DNA from: Syntrophomonas sp. UBA5314
GTDB lineage: Bacteria > Bacillota > Syntrophomonadia > Syntrophomonadales > Syntrophomonadaceae
Assembly: GCA_002410325.1 (NCBI GenBank)
Contig: DHRK01000015.1
Location: forward strand, 1-41,814
Direction of reading: 5' to 3'
DNA length: 41,814 nucleotides
How positions within the stretch are numbered: position 1 is the stretch's first letter; each line of letters starts with the position of its first letter. Below are positions 34,472 through 41,814 of this stretch, one piece after another. The position numbers were made by a program, and so were the translations under genes. The notes beneath the pieces are model-generated. The model worked only from the letters and a program-made list of their open reading frames with translations. It searched no databases and was not told the DNA's origin.

Positions 34472-37276
34472 TCACCAGTCCAGGGCTGATTTGACATCTT
34501 CTTCGAAGTTGGCCAGGGCGGCTTTTTCCGCCTGACCCTCCACATAAAATGAAGAATCAGAAAGGTTTTCCGGCAGAATATCCCGTTCAATCAGCTTTAT
34601 TGCAATAATACTACCCTTTTTTTGGACTTGGCACAAGCCCAGCTCCTCAAGTATACGCAATGCTGAAGAAAATTCTATATTTCCCATTTTTCTGCCGGTT
34701 TTTTCCGAGTACTTGCGGCATAAATGGGCGACATCCCCCTTAAGTTCGGATGCGGAAGCATTTTGCAGCTGCCTCCCCACTGCTTCTATTACCGCCTCCG
34801 GCGGGTAAAGCATATTTAGAAAAGCGCGATTGGCAGCCAGAGCGGCCGGGGAAAAAAGCACTTTACCGGCTGCATTATCGCTGTGGTCAAGATAATCCAG
34901 CAATATGGCAGCCTCCATAAGGCTGAAAGGCGCGTCGGCAAACCATACCTGCTGCGCTCTCCAGGATTTTTGCAAACCCCTGATGCACCCGCCGTCGGAA
35001 ACCAGCAGTCCGCCCGGGCCGGAAAAGAAGACGCGCTGAACCGCCCTTCGCTCCCGGTGATCCTTTAGAGCGGCTTCCTGCACCAGCCCCGGGACCGATT
35101 CAGCCCAGGCGGCCAGGGTAGCCGGCCGGTTTACGTATACCAGGTGGCGGCCTTCCCCGGAAAATTCAAAATCGCCGCCTATCCATGCGGTGTTTTTCGG
35201 TCCCCATCTGACTATATTTTCATCTGCTGGCCCCTCGCCGGGCGGAAAGCCAAGATGCCATGAACGCAGGGCTCCCTTAAGCCACCATCCTTTCCTCTGC
35301 GCAAAATCAAAAAAGGCCTGGGTGGTAAGGATAATACGTCCTTTTTCCTTCAGCGCGCCGGCCACCTCAGCCGGACGGACGCTTTGCTCAGGCCGGGCAT
35401 ATATCTCCATAAACCGGCTTTCCGGAAAGTAAGCCTGCAGCCAGGACCGCACCCGCTTCAGCACCCGCGGAGTGGGTAAAACCAGGCCAACTGTGCCGCC
35501 CTGGTCAAGCACCTCTCCCATGTTGACCAGCATCATATAAACAGGTTCATTTGCCTGACCGCCCTGAAGGTCCCCGGTCAGGCTGGGCTTGAGGTCCAGA
35601 AGCTTTATCTGAATTTGTTCCCGTCCCCGAAACCGGTTGATTTCCAGGCTTCCCGCCAGGTCCAGAAGGTAGGGGCCTTTGGCCCAATCCATAAACCGGG
35701 AACCGTTAAAAGCGATACATTCCAGCTCCCGGCCCGGAAGCCGGCCCTTGAAATGCTCGTTTTGTCTTCCCATCAACCAGGCCTTTTCCATTTCAACGCC
35801 CCTCAGGACAAAAAGCGGACGGGGATTGCCGATGCCAAACGGCTTGAGCAGTTCCAGCTCCTTGACCAGCGTATCGTCTATAGCGTCCGGTTCCAGCTCG
35901 CCGTCTATTTCAATGATATGATCTAGCAACTCCGGATTCTCATGATAGCTGTGTGCAACCCAGGCCAGCAAGGCTTCTTTAAAAGGAGCAAATTGCTCCC
36001 ATTCGATATTTAATCCGGCCGCCATGCTATGCCCGCCGAAACGGAGCAAGAAATCACGGTTGGCGCCCAAAGCCTCGAATATGTTCAAACCCGGAATACT
36101 CCTGGCCGAACCCCGGCCCTGCCGGCCCTCCCATCCCACCATTACCACCGGCTTGCGGAAACGCTCGCATAAACGTGAGGCGGTAATGCCGAGAACACCA
36201 TGATGCCAATCCCGGGCGGCCAGGACAATGGCCGGAGCATCAGCCTGGCTGTTCTCATCGATCATGGCCGCCGCCTCGTTTAAAATGGCCTCTTCAATAG
36301 CTTTTCTTTCCTGATTGAGGCCGCCCAGCGCGGCGGCCAATTGCTCAGCCCGGCTCCGGTCTGAAGTAGTCAGAAGCTCAACCCCCATCCGGGCATTGGC
36401 CAAACGGCCCGCCGCATTCAGGCGGGGACCCAGAACGAATCCCAGGTGCCAGGCATCCAGAGCAGCGTCCTGGAGGCTGCTTTCCGCCAGCAAAGCTTTT
36501 ATCCCTACAGATTGGCTTTTCTCCAGGCATTTCAGGCCTTCGCGCACCAGTATGCGGTTGTCCCCCAGCAGAGGGACGACATCGGCCACGGTGGCCAGGG
36601 CGGCCAGACCCAGGCACTCCTGGTAAAGTTGCGGGGCGATATCTTCCAAGCCCAGGGCCCGGGCCAGATAAAAGGCGACACCGGCTCCGCACAGCTGGCT
36701 GCTGTGGGGCCCCGAACCCAGTTGGGGATTGATAAGGGCTGAGCAAACCGGAAGCCGGCTTCCCGGGTTATGGTGGTCACTCACGATAACGTCCATTCCC
36801 CTGGCAGCAGCCAGTTCCACTTCCTCTATTGAGTTGATCCCGCAGTCCACACTTAGCAAGAGCTTGAATCCTTGAGCCACCAGCTCCTCAACCGCCCCGG
36901 CGTTGAGTCCGTATCCCTCCTGAAAACGGTCCGGTATATAATAGCCGGCCCGGCAGCCCAAGGCCTGCAGGCAGTGCAGCATTATAACCACGGAACATAT
37001 GCCGTCCACGTCATAATCACCGTATACTACAACCGGTTCCCGCTGGGAGGCAGCCCGCTGCAATCGTTCAACCGCCGGTTCCATGCCGGATAAAGTCCAA
37101 GGCGAATCGAGGTTTTCCCATCCCCCGGCCAGGAAGCGACGGGCCTCGGCAACGCTGTCTATTCCCCGTTTTACCAATAATCCCGCCAAAACCGGCGATA
37201 TTCCCAGTTCCTCGCTCAATGCCCGGGTTGGACGGTCAGGCGCCCGGTTTATGATCCATACTTTGTCAGTTTCCAT
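34472..37276 (-). CDS. recJ: Single-stranded-DNA exonuclease RecJ with long C-terminal extension
   Basis: 5'-3' ssDNA exonuclease of recombination and repair. The true start is ATG 37276 (METDKVWIIN), with GAGG 8 nt upstream; the open frame further upstream overlaps the divergent DUF896 gene and is not coding. The protein is 934 aa. It has the DHH phosphoesterase core (VVYGDYDVDGICS, then VSDHHNPG), DHHA1 near 330-450 (RFGGHSMAAGL) and an OB domain up to ~560. A ~370-residue tail contains helicase-like beta/alpha blocks (TVGLVLPTPRVL, RIILTTQAFFDF) but no Walker A. Bacillus RecJ (~786 aa) also has an extra C-terminal domain; this one is longer. Confidence 0.95.
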   Translation of the reverse strand: METDKVWIINRAPDRPTRALSEELGISPVLAGLLVKRGIDSVAEARRFLAGGWENLDSPWTLSGMEPAVERLQRAASQREPVVVYGDYDVDGICSVVIMLHCLQALGCRAGYYIPDRFQEGYGLNAGAVEELVAQGFKLLLSVDCGINSIEEVELAAARGMDVIVSDHHNPGSRLPVCSALINPQLGSGPHSSQLCGAGVAFYLARALGLEDIAPQLYQECLGLAALATVADVVPLLGDNRILVREGLKCLEKSQSVGIKALLAESSLQDAALDAWHLGFVLGPRLNAAGRLANARMGVELLTTSDRSRAEQLAAALGGLNQERKAIEEAILNEAAAMIDENSQADAPAIVLAARDWHHGVLGITASRLCERFRKPVVMVGWEGRQGRGSARSIPGLNIFEALGANRDFLLRFGGHSMAAGLNIEWEQFAPFKEALLAWVAHSYHENPELLDHIIEIDGELEPDAIDDTLVKELELLKPFGIGNPRPLFVLRGVEMEKAWLMGRQNEHFKGRLPGRELECIAFNGSRFMDWAKGPYLLDLAGSLEINRFRGREQIQIKLLDLKPSLTGDLQGGQANEPVYMMLVNMGEVLDQGGTVGLVLPTPRVLKRVRSWLQAYFPESRFMEIYARPEQSVRPAEVAGALKEKGRIILTTQAFFDFAQRKGWWLKGALRSWHLGFPPGEGPADENIVRWGPKNTAWIGGDFEFSGEGRHLVYVNRPATLAAWAESVPGLVQEAALKDHRERRAVQRVFFSGPGGLLVSDGGCIRGLQKSWRAQQVWFADAPFSLMEAAILLDYLDHSDNAAGKVLFSPAALAANRAFLNMLYPPEAVIEAVGRQLQNASASELKGDVAHLCRKYSEKTGRKMGNIEFSSALRILEELGLCQVQKKGSIIAIKLIERDILPENLSDSSFYVEGQAEKAALANFEEDVKSALDW

Positions 37277-37415
37277 AATTCTTTCCTCAATTTTAGTCAT
37301 AATTATATTGAGAATAGCAGAAAACACCGGTATGGCCAATAAGCATCGCTCCCCATACCCCGCTAAATAAACAGTAGTGTACAATATAAATAAAACCAGG
37401 GGGAGGCGAACAGAT

Positions 37416-37592
37416 ATGCAAGACCCGCGTATAGCGCGTTTAAATGAACTGGCCCAAAAGAAAAAAGAGGAAGGCTTAAGCGACCAGGAATTTATTGAAC
37501 AGCATGAGCTGTACGCCTGGTACGTGGAGCAGGTCAAAAAAAACCTGGTGTGCCAGATGGAAGAGAGGGGTTTCAAGAAGAAAGACGAATAG
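37416..37592 (+). CDS. DUF896 family small protein (YnzC-like)
   Basis: A 58-aa charged helical protein. The RIARLNELAQKKKEEGLSDQE stretch near the N-terminus matches the helical hairpin of DUF896 proteins such as Bacillus YnzC, whose function is not established. I start at ATG 37416, preceded by GGGGGAGG; an in-frame ATG 13 codons upstream has no ribosome site. It is divergent from recJ across about 140 bp. Alternatively it may be a related but unnamed short helical protein. Confidence 0.75.
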   Translation: MQDPRIARLNELAQKKKEEGLSDQEFIEQHELYAWYVEQVKKNLVCQMEERGFKKKDE

Positions 37593-37688
37593 GCCGCTCT
37601 GGAGCCCTGGCATTATTATCCTGCCTACTAATTCCCCACCTTTCATATAAATATATCCGGGTAAAAACATTTTGAAGAGGTGAGCATA

Positions 37689-38786
37689 ATGGGCAGGATA
37701 AGGCATGTTTTCCCGGGTGGAAACACCAGCCAGGGATTCTTCTCCTTTTACGAGTATATGGTTAAAGAAAGCGTCAAGCGCAAAATGATTCTAAAGGGAG
37801 GCCCTGGAGTCGGCAAGTCGACCTTTATGAAAAAAGTCGGTCAAAACTTTGCCGATCGGGGGGTCGACGTGGAATATCACTGGTGTTCTTCAGACAATGA
37901 CTCCTTAGACGGCGTAGTTATTGGGCGCCACGAAATATGTCTCCTGGACGGCACCGCCCCTCATGTCATAGATCCTCGCTTTCCGGGAGCGGTTGACGAG
38001 ATCGTCAATATCGGACAGTTCTGGAGCAGAGATATAATAAGCGAGCACCGCGGGGAAATAATTGCCTTGAGTTCAAGCATCGCCGGCTGCTTTGCCCGGG
38101 CTTACCTCAGGTTAAACGAAGCCTGGCAGGCATATCAGGAATGGAGCTCTTTGGTCCGCGAAGGAAAGGACGCCGCCGCTGCCAACCGCAATGTCGGCGC
38201 CCTGGCGGAAGATTTTCTGCGCGGCTCCTCGCTCAGTCACGACGCCCCCCGCCACCTCTTCGCAGCCGCCATAACGCCTCAGGGGGTGGTCAACCATATA
38301 GAAAGCCTCATCGATAATAATTATTCCTTTTTCGGTGCCAAGGGGAGTCCGGGCAGCGGCATCAAAGACCTGTTCCAGCATACCGCCTATCTTATCGAAC
38401 TAAACCACACCAGCGCAGAAATTTACCATAGCCCTCTTGTACCTCAAGAGATCGATTGTATTGTTCTTCCTGAGCAAAAAACGGTGATGATTGACATGTC
38501 ATCGACTATTGTGGAATATGAGCGCAGCCTGCCTCAGATCAAATTCAAACGCTGGCTGGACTTTGATCAGTTTGTCAATTGGGGTGGTATAAACTCGATA
38601 GAAGAGCATATCGAATCTTCGCAAAAACGCCTGCGGGAAAACATATCCGCGGCAGTTGCCTATATCAAAGAAGCCAAACAGCGTCATGACCTCCTGGAAA
38701 CCTATTATATACCGGCAATGGACTTTGCCGGTATGGACGGCTACCGGGAGGGCCTGCAACGGGAGTTGTTAAAATATCTGAATTGA
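37689..38786 (+). CDS. PRK06851-type P-loop ATPase with an internal duplication
   Basis: A 365-aa protein of unknown function that I recognise as the Firmicutes ATPase family catalogued as PRK06851. It starts at ATG 37689 with GAGG 8 nt upstream. Residues 37-45 are a perfect Walker A (GGPGVGKST). The second half repeats the pattern: residues 218-228 read KGSPGSGIKDL, a Walker A in which the essential Lys is Ile. Each P-loop is followed about 35 residues later by a matching strand block (GRHEICLLDGTAPHVID; LPEQKTVMIDMSSTIVE). So one site is intact and one decayed. Followed by a strong terminator. Confidence 0.8.
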   Translation: MGRIRHVFPGGNTSQGFFSFYEYMVKESVKRKMILKGGPGVGKSTFMKKVGQNFADRGVDVEYHWCSSDNDSLDGVVIGRHEICLLDGTAPHVIDPRFPGAVDEIVNIGQFWSRDIISEHRGEIIALSSSIAGCFARAYLRLNEAWQAYQEWSSLVREGKDAAAANRNVGALAEDFLRGSSLSHDAPRHLFAAAITPQGVVNHIESLIDNNYSFFGAKGSPGSGIKDLFQHTAYLIELNHTSAEIYHSPLVPQEIDCIVLPEQKTVMIDMSSTIVEYERSLPQIKFKRWLDFDQFVNWGGINSIEEHIESSQKRLRENISAAVAYIKEAKQRHDLLETYYIPAMDFAGMDGYREGLQRELLKYLN

Positions 38787-38800
38787 CATATCCACGAACA

Positions 38801-38852
38801 ATTAATAAGGCGGCGTTGGGAAAAAAGTCCTCTCGCCGCCGTTTTATTAATT
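38801..38852. terminator. Bidirectional terminator between the ATPase gene and moeA
   Basis: A GGCGGCG/CGCCGCC stem is extended by AATTAATAA and TTTTATTAATT arms around an 18-nt loop. The plus strand leaves GTTTTATT after the stem for the ATPase gene; the minus strand has a T-rich tract after its stem for convergent moeA. Confidence 0.85.
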
Positions 38853-38901
38853 GGGCCGGAAGCTGTCTCGAACCCCTTACTATCTATGGAAGGTAAAGCT
38901 A

Positions 38902-40110
38902 TTAGAATAAATTGGCCTTGACCATTTCACCCTTCTTTATACCCTGCTGTTCATAGGGAATGTGTATGAAGGCATCAGCCCTGGCCAGTATAGACATCAA
39001 ACCCGATTTGCCAAAGATAGGCTGCGCCATCCACGACGCCCCTTCCGGCTTGAGGCTGACCGGCACAAAATCGTCCCGTCCGGGTTGGGATGCTATATTT
39101 TCGGAGCACAATGCGGTTACGAAATTAAATTCTTTTTGGGCCAGGAGCGGCATCAGCAGCACATGAAAGACCATTAACGCAGACACCGGGTGTCCGGGCA
39201 GGCCCACCACCAGTTGCTCTCCCAGAGCAACTCCCAGGGATGGTTTTCCCGGTTTGACAGCAATGCCGTGAAACAACAGCCGGGCCTCGGGCGAAGCTAA
39301 AAGGACATCGATAGTGACATCCTTTACCCCTACTGAACTCCCTCCGGACATGATCAGTAAATCATTTTCACTTAAGGCCTGCTCAATTGCCATTTTGAGT
39401 TTATGGCAATCATCCTGTACGATGGGATAAGTCCGGGGCAGGTTGCCGCTTTGCCGCACAGCAGTCGCCAGGCACCAGGAATTCACATCACGCACCTGGC
39501 CGGTTAAAGGCTTCTGACCTACCGGTACTACCTCATCTCCACTGGATATTATCCCTACCCGGTAGGGCTGATGAACTGGAACATTTTCAAATCCCAATGA
39601 AGCAAGCATCCCGATATCCTGGGCCCGCAGTCTCTTCCCGGGCTTATACAATACCTGGCTCACCGCAATATCTTCGCCCACCTGCATGACATTTTCCCAA
39701 CCTGCTACCGGACGGTAGACCAGCACGGTGTCTTCTCCCATTTTCTCCGTGTATTCGATCATGACTACCGCATCCGCACCCCGGGGCAGCATCCCCCCGG
39801 TTGGGATCCAGACACATTGACCGGGCTCAATGGCAAGCTCCGCCGCCTGCCCCATCAGAACCTCCCCGGCCAGGGTGAAGAAGGCAGGCAGGGATTCGCT
39901 GCAGCCAAAGCTCTCCCGGGCGTTAATAGCGTATCCGTCCACGGTTGAACGGCTAAAGGCCGGCAGCGGCTCGGGGCTCGCTATTTCTGACGCCAGCGTT
40001 CTATCGTAAGCCAGAGCCAGGGGTACCACCTCCTGTCGGGCCGGCGGAATATAGTCCTTTATATACATTCTGGCTTGCTGGTAATTTACCACCTTAAAGA
40101 ATTCTTTCAT
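38902..40110 (-). CDS. moeA: Molybdopterin molybdenumtransferase MoeA
   Basis: Inserts molybdate or tungstate into adenylylated molybdopterin; 402 aa, normal length. It shows the STVDGYAI motif (~54-61), PTGGMLPRGADAVVMIE (~107-123), DVNSWCLA, the MPT-binding SGGSSVGVKD (~264-273), and GLPGHPVSALM near 310. ATG start with AAAGGGGGAG. It is divergent from a second, fused moeA; having two is common in anaerobes that handle both Mo and W, but which metal each serves cannot be read here. Confidence 0.95.
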   Translation of the reverse strand: MKEFFKVVNYQQARMYIKDYIPPARQEVVPLALAYDRTLASEIASPEPLPAFSRSTVDGYAINARESFGCSESLPAFFTLAGEVLMGQAAELAIEPGQCVWIPTGGMLPRGADAVVMIEYTEKMGEDTVLVYRPVAGWENVMQVGEDIAVSQVLYKPGKRLRAQDIGMLASLGFENVPVHQPYRVGIISSGDEVVPVGQKPLTGQVRDVNSWCLATAVRQSGNLPRTYPIVQDDCHKLKMAIEQALSENDLLIMSGGSSVGVKDVTIDVLLASPEARLLFHGIAVKPGKPSLGVALGEQLVVGLPGHPVSALMVFHVLLMPLLAQKEFNFVTALCSENIASQPGRDDFVPVSLKPEGASWMAQPIFGKSGLMSILARADAFIHIPYEQQGIKKGEMVKANLF

Positions 40111-40200
40111 GGGCTCCCCCTTTACCGGGATAAATGGTTAACAGTCACATCGGTTCCAGAACTTACTGTGCCTTAGCTCCTCTCAAAGCGGATTTTTTAT

Positions 40201-40228
40201 ATTATACTGGATGCGAACTCAAGTTCAA
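40201..40228 (-). promoter_or_regulatory. Promoter of moeA (minus strand)
   Basis: Minus strand TTGAAC, 16-bp spacer, TATAAT, about 95 nt before the moeA ATG. The -35 overlaps a GAACTCAAGTTC palindrome. Confidence 0.5.
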
Positions 40229-40246
40229 AACCATACTCCTGGTTTT
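40215..40246. promoter_or_regulatory. Two adjacent inverted repeats between divergent moeA promoters
   Basis: GAACTCAAGTTC (40215-40226) is immediately followed by AAAACCA-TACTCC-TGGTTTT (40227-40246, a perfect 7-bp repeat). Together they cover the -35 region of the minus promoter and touch that of the plus promoter. This is the expected place for an operator controlling both genes. The binding protein is unknown. Confidence 0.4.
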
Positions 40247-40273
40247 ACTATAACGATCCACTTGGGATACAAT
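40244..40273 (+). promoter_or_regulatory. Promoter of the fused moeA (plus strand)
   Basis: TTTACT, 18-bp spacer, TACAAT; predicted start near 40280, about 34 nt before the GTG. Confidence 0.5.
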
Positions 40274-40313
40274 AAGGGGAGAGAGTATCGGCCGGATTAG
40301 GAGTATTGAGACT

Positions 40314-41814
40314 GTGAAAAGAAATATTTATATCGAAAACAAACCGCTGGAGGACGCCCGGGAACTGTTTGCCAGCCGGTTGGAGGCCTGCGGTTATTTT
40401 GAGCCGAAAGCTGAAGAGATCCCGACTCTGGAAGCCTATAACCGGATCAGCGCTTCGGCCATTTACGCCAGGCGTTCCGCTCCCCACTACGTTGCTTCGG
40501 CCATGGACGGAATAGCCGTTGCCGCCGTCGAAACGGAATCAGCCAATGACTATAGCCCGCTCACCCTGTCATCTGACCAGTATTTGGAGGTGGATACCGG
40601 CGACTATGTTCCCCCCCAATTTGACTCGGTCATTATGATTGAAGAAGTAAACCTTACCGAGGAAGGCGCCAGGATCATTAAACCGGCTGTACCCTGGCAG
40701 CATATCAGATCTATTGGCGAAGACCTGGTGGCCCGGGATATGATTGTACCCAGCGGGATTAAACTGGGTCCTTACGAAATTGCTTCTTTACTCACGGCCG
40801 CGATTGAACGGGTGGCGGTGGTAAAAAAACCTTTAGTATATATTATCCCGACCGGAAGTGAACTGGTGGAACGCGGCAGTCTGGACATGGCCCCGGGAGA
40901 AATAGTAGAGTCCAACAGCTACATGCTGGCCGGACTGGCCCGCGAGTGGGGCGCACAGGTAATCCGTCACGACATAGTGCCGGACGAGCCTTCACTGCTG
41001 ACCGGGGCTCTCCAGGAAGCAGTGGCGCAGGCGGACCTCATTGTAATGTGTTCCGGCTCCTCAGCCGGACGCGAGGATTACACCGCGGAACTGATCGAGC
41101 AAAGGGGTGAACTGCTGGTGCACGGCCTGGCCATGCGTCCCGGCAAACCGGCTATCCTGGGTATTATTGACGGCAAACCGGTTATAGGGGTGCCCGGTTA
41201 CCCGATATCCGCCCAACTGGTTTTTAACCTGTTTGCCCGGCCTCTCCTTTACAGGAAGCAGGGTATTCCAGCGCCGGAGCCGGAAACGGTTGAAGCGCTA
41301 ATGGCCAGAAAAGTAGCTTCCCACATGGGCGTGGATGAATTTATATATGTTAATTTGGCCCGAATTCAAGATAAGTACATTGCCTTTCCCTTGAACCGGG
41401 GAGCCGGCATTACCACCAGCCTGGTAAAAGCCGACGGAGTTGCCCTGCTTCCCAGGGGACAGGAAGGATGCCAGGCCGGGGAAATCAGCCCGGTCAAACT
41501 GATGCGCTCCCGGGGAATCATTGACAAAACTATTGTTGCTATAGGGAGCCACGACCTGTCCATTGACTTTTTAACCGATTTACTGGCCAGGAATCATTCC
41601 CTGCGCCTGATATCTACCAACGTCGGAAGCATGGGCGGTTTAATGGCCATGATGCGCGGCGAGGTGCACTTTGCCGGTATCCACCTGCTCGATCCGGCCA
41701 CCGGGGAATACAACCTGAGTTATTTGGAACGGTTTATGTGCGGGAAATCCTGGCTGCTGGTTAACCTGGCCATCCGCGAACAGGGCCTGATAGTCAAAAA
41801 GGGCAATCCCCTTG
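40314..41814 (+). CDS. MoeA fused to a periplasmic-binding-protein-like domain (partial, cut by window end)
   Basis: The frame is open from GTG 40314 (AGGAG 10 nt upstream) to the last base, so at least 500 residues are encoded and the C-terminus is missing. Residues ~1-395 are a MoeA homologue: ASAMDGIAV, the DSVIMIEEV block, IIPTGSELVERG, VMCSGSSAGREDY and VGVPGYPISAQL. From ~400 (IIDKTIVAIGSHDLSIDFL...) begins a PBP-like/LysR-type ligand domain, including STNVGSMGGLMAM. Such fusions are known in anaerobes and archaea and are usually annotated as molybdopterin biosynthesis proteins; the ligand may be an oxyanion or cofactor, which is inference. Full-length members run to ~640 aa. Confidence 0.88.
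   Translation, partial: MKRNIYIENKPLEDARELFASRLEACGYFEPKAEEIPTLEAYNRISASAIYARRSAPHYVASAMDGIAVAAVETESANDYSPLTLSSDQYLEVDTGDYVPPQFDSVIMIEEVNLTEEGARIIKPAVPWQHIRSIGEDLVARDMIVPSGIKLGPYEIASLLTAAIERVAVVKKPLVYIIPTGSELVERGSLDMAPGEIVESNSYMLAGLAREWGAQVIRHDIVPDEPSLLTGALQEAVAQADLIVMCSGSSAGREDYTAELIEQRGELLVHGLAMRPGKPAILGIIDGKPVIGVPGYPISAQLVFNLFARPLLYRKQGIPAPEPETVEALMARKVASHMGVDEFIYVNLARIQDKYIAFPLNRGAGITTSLVKADGVALLPRGQEGCQAGEISPVKLMRSRGIIDKTIVAIGSHDLSIDFLTDLLARNHSLRLISTNVGSMGGLMAMMRGEVHFAGIHLLDPATGEYNLSYLERFMCGKSWLLVNLAIREQGLIVKKGNPL

Noticed and set aside
33627..34535. 302-aa plus-strand open frame across the relA N-terminus
   Set aside because: Antisense shadow of the conserved HD and synthetase domains; no ribosome site.
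37277..37576. 100-residue N-terminal extension of recJ
   Set aside because: It overlaps the divergent DUF896 gene, has no ribosome site and no RecJ similarity; ATG 37276 has a good GAGG.
40111..40313. Molybdenum cofactor riboswitch in the moeA leaders
   Set aside because: The leaders are short (about 34 and 95 nt) and I see no multi-stem fold; the inverted repeats lie upstream of both predicted starts, so they are more likely protein sites.

Overview
The window is a chromosomal segment of a spore-forming, anaerobic-type Firmicute (class Clostridia). A Syntrophomonadaceae or Peptococcaceae-like host is my best inference. The evidence is a Gram-positive division and cell-wall (dcw) cluster ending in ftsZ and the sporulation protease gene spoIIGA, a meso-diaminopimelate-type MurE, a Firmicutes small basic protein (Sbp), a T-box riboswitch, and a 6S RNA gene beside aspS as in Bacillus. 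Almost everything up to 37.3 kb is on the minus strand, so the biological order is right to left.

Region 1 (20.9 kb down to 1.3 kb) is a compact dcw cluster: mraZ, rsmH, ftsL, a class B PBP with two PASTA domains, murE, murF, mraY, murD, ftsW/spoVE, murG, murC, murA, divIB, two tandem DUF881 genes, sbp, ftsA, ftsZ. After a 57-nt hairpin comes spoIIGA. These genes make the lipid II precursor and build the divisome, and the last gene links to the sigma-E sporulation cascade. murB is absent. Upstream of mraZ are three tandem 10-bp GTGG repeats that look like the MraZ operator.

Region 2 (20.9-24.4 kb) starts with about 700 bp of decayed DNA. It holds a frameshifted transposase remnant abutting a single CRISPR-type repeat. 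Beyond it is a three-gene set: a MagIII/EndoIII-like glycosylase, phenylacetate-CoA ligase and a double-ACT protein. A 6S RNA gene with its own promoter lies upstream of that set.

Region 3 (24.4-31.1 kb) reads aroF-pheA-hemZ-hisS-aspS, tightly spaced, behind one strong promoter and one T-box leader. The leader has one Stem I with a Phe (TTC) specifier but two complete antiterminator/terminator modules in series.

Region 4 (31.1-37.3 kb) is recJ, relA/spoT, dtd and a metallo-beta-lactamase-fold hydrolase.

Region 5 (37.4-41.8 kb) has a DUF896 gene and a two-P-loop ATPase on the plus strand. A divergent pair of moeA genes follows. The plus-strand one is a MoeA fused to a periplasmic-binding-protein-like domain and is cut by the window end. 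The region between them has two promoters and two inverted repeats.

I found no intact mobile element, prophage, cas gene, tRNA or rRNA. Family assignments are by motif reading from memory. No database search was run.
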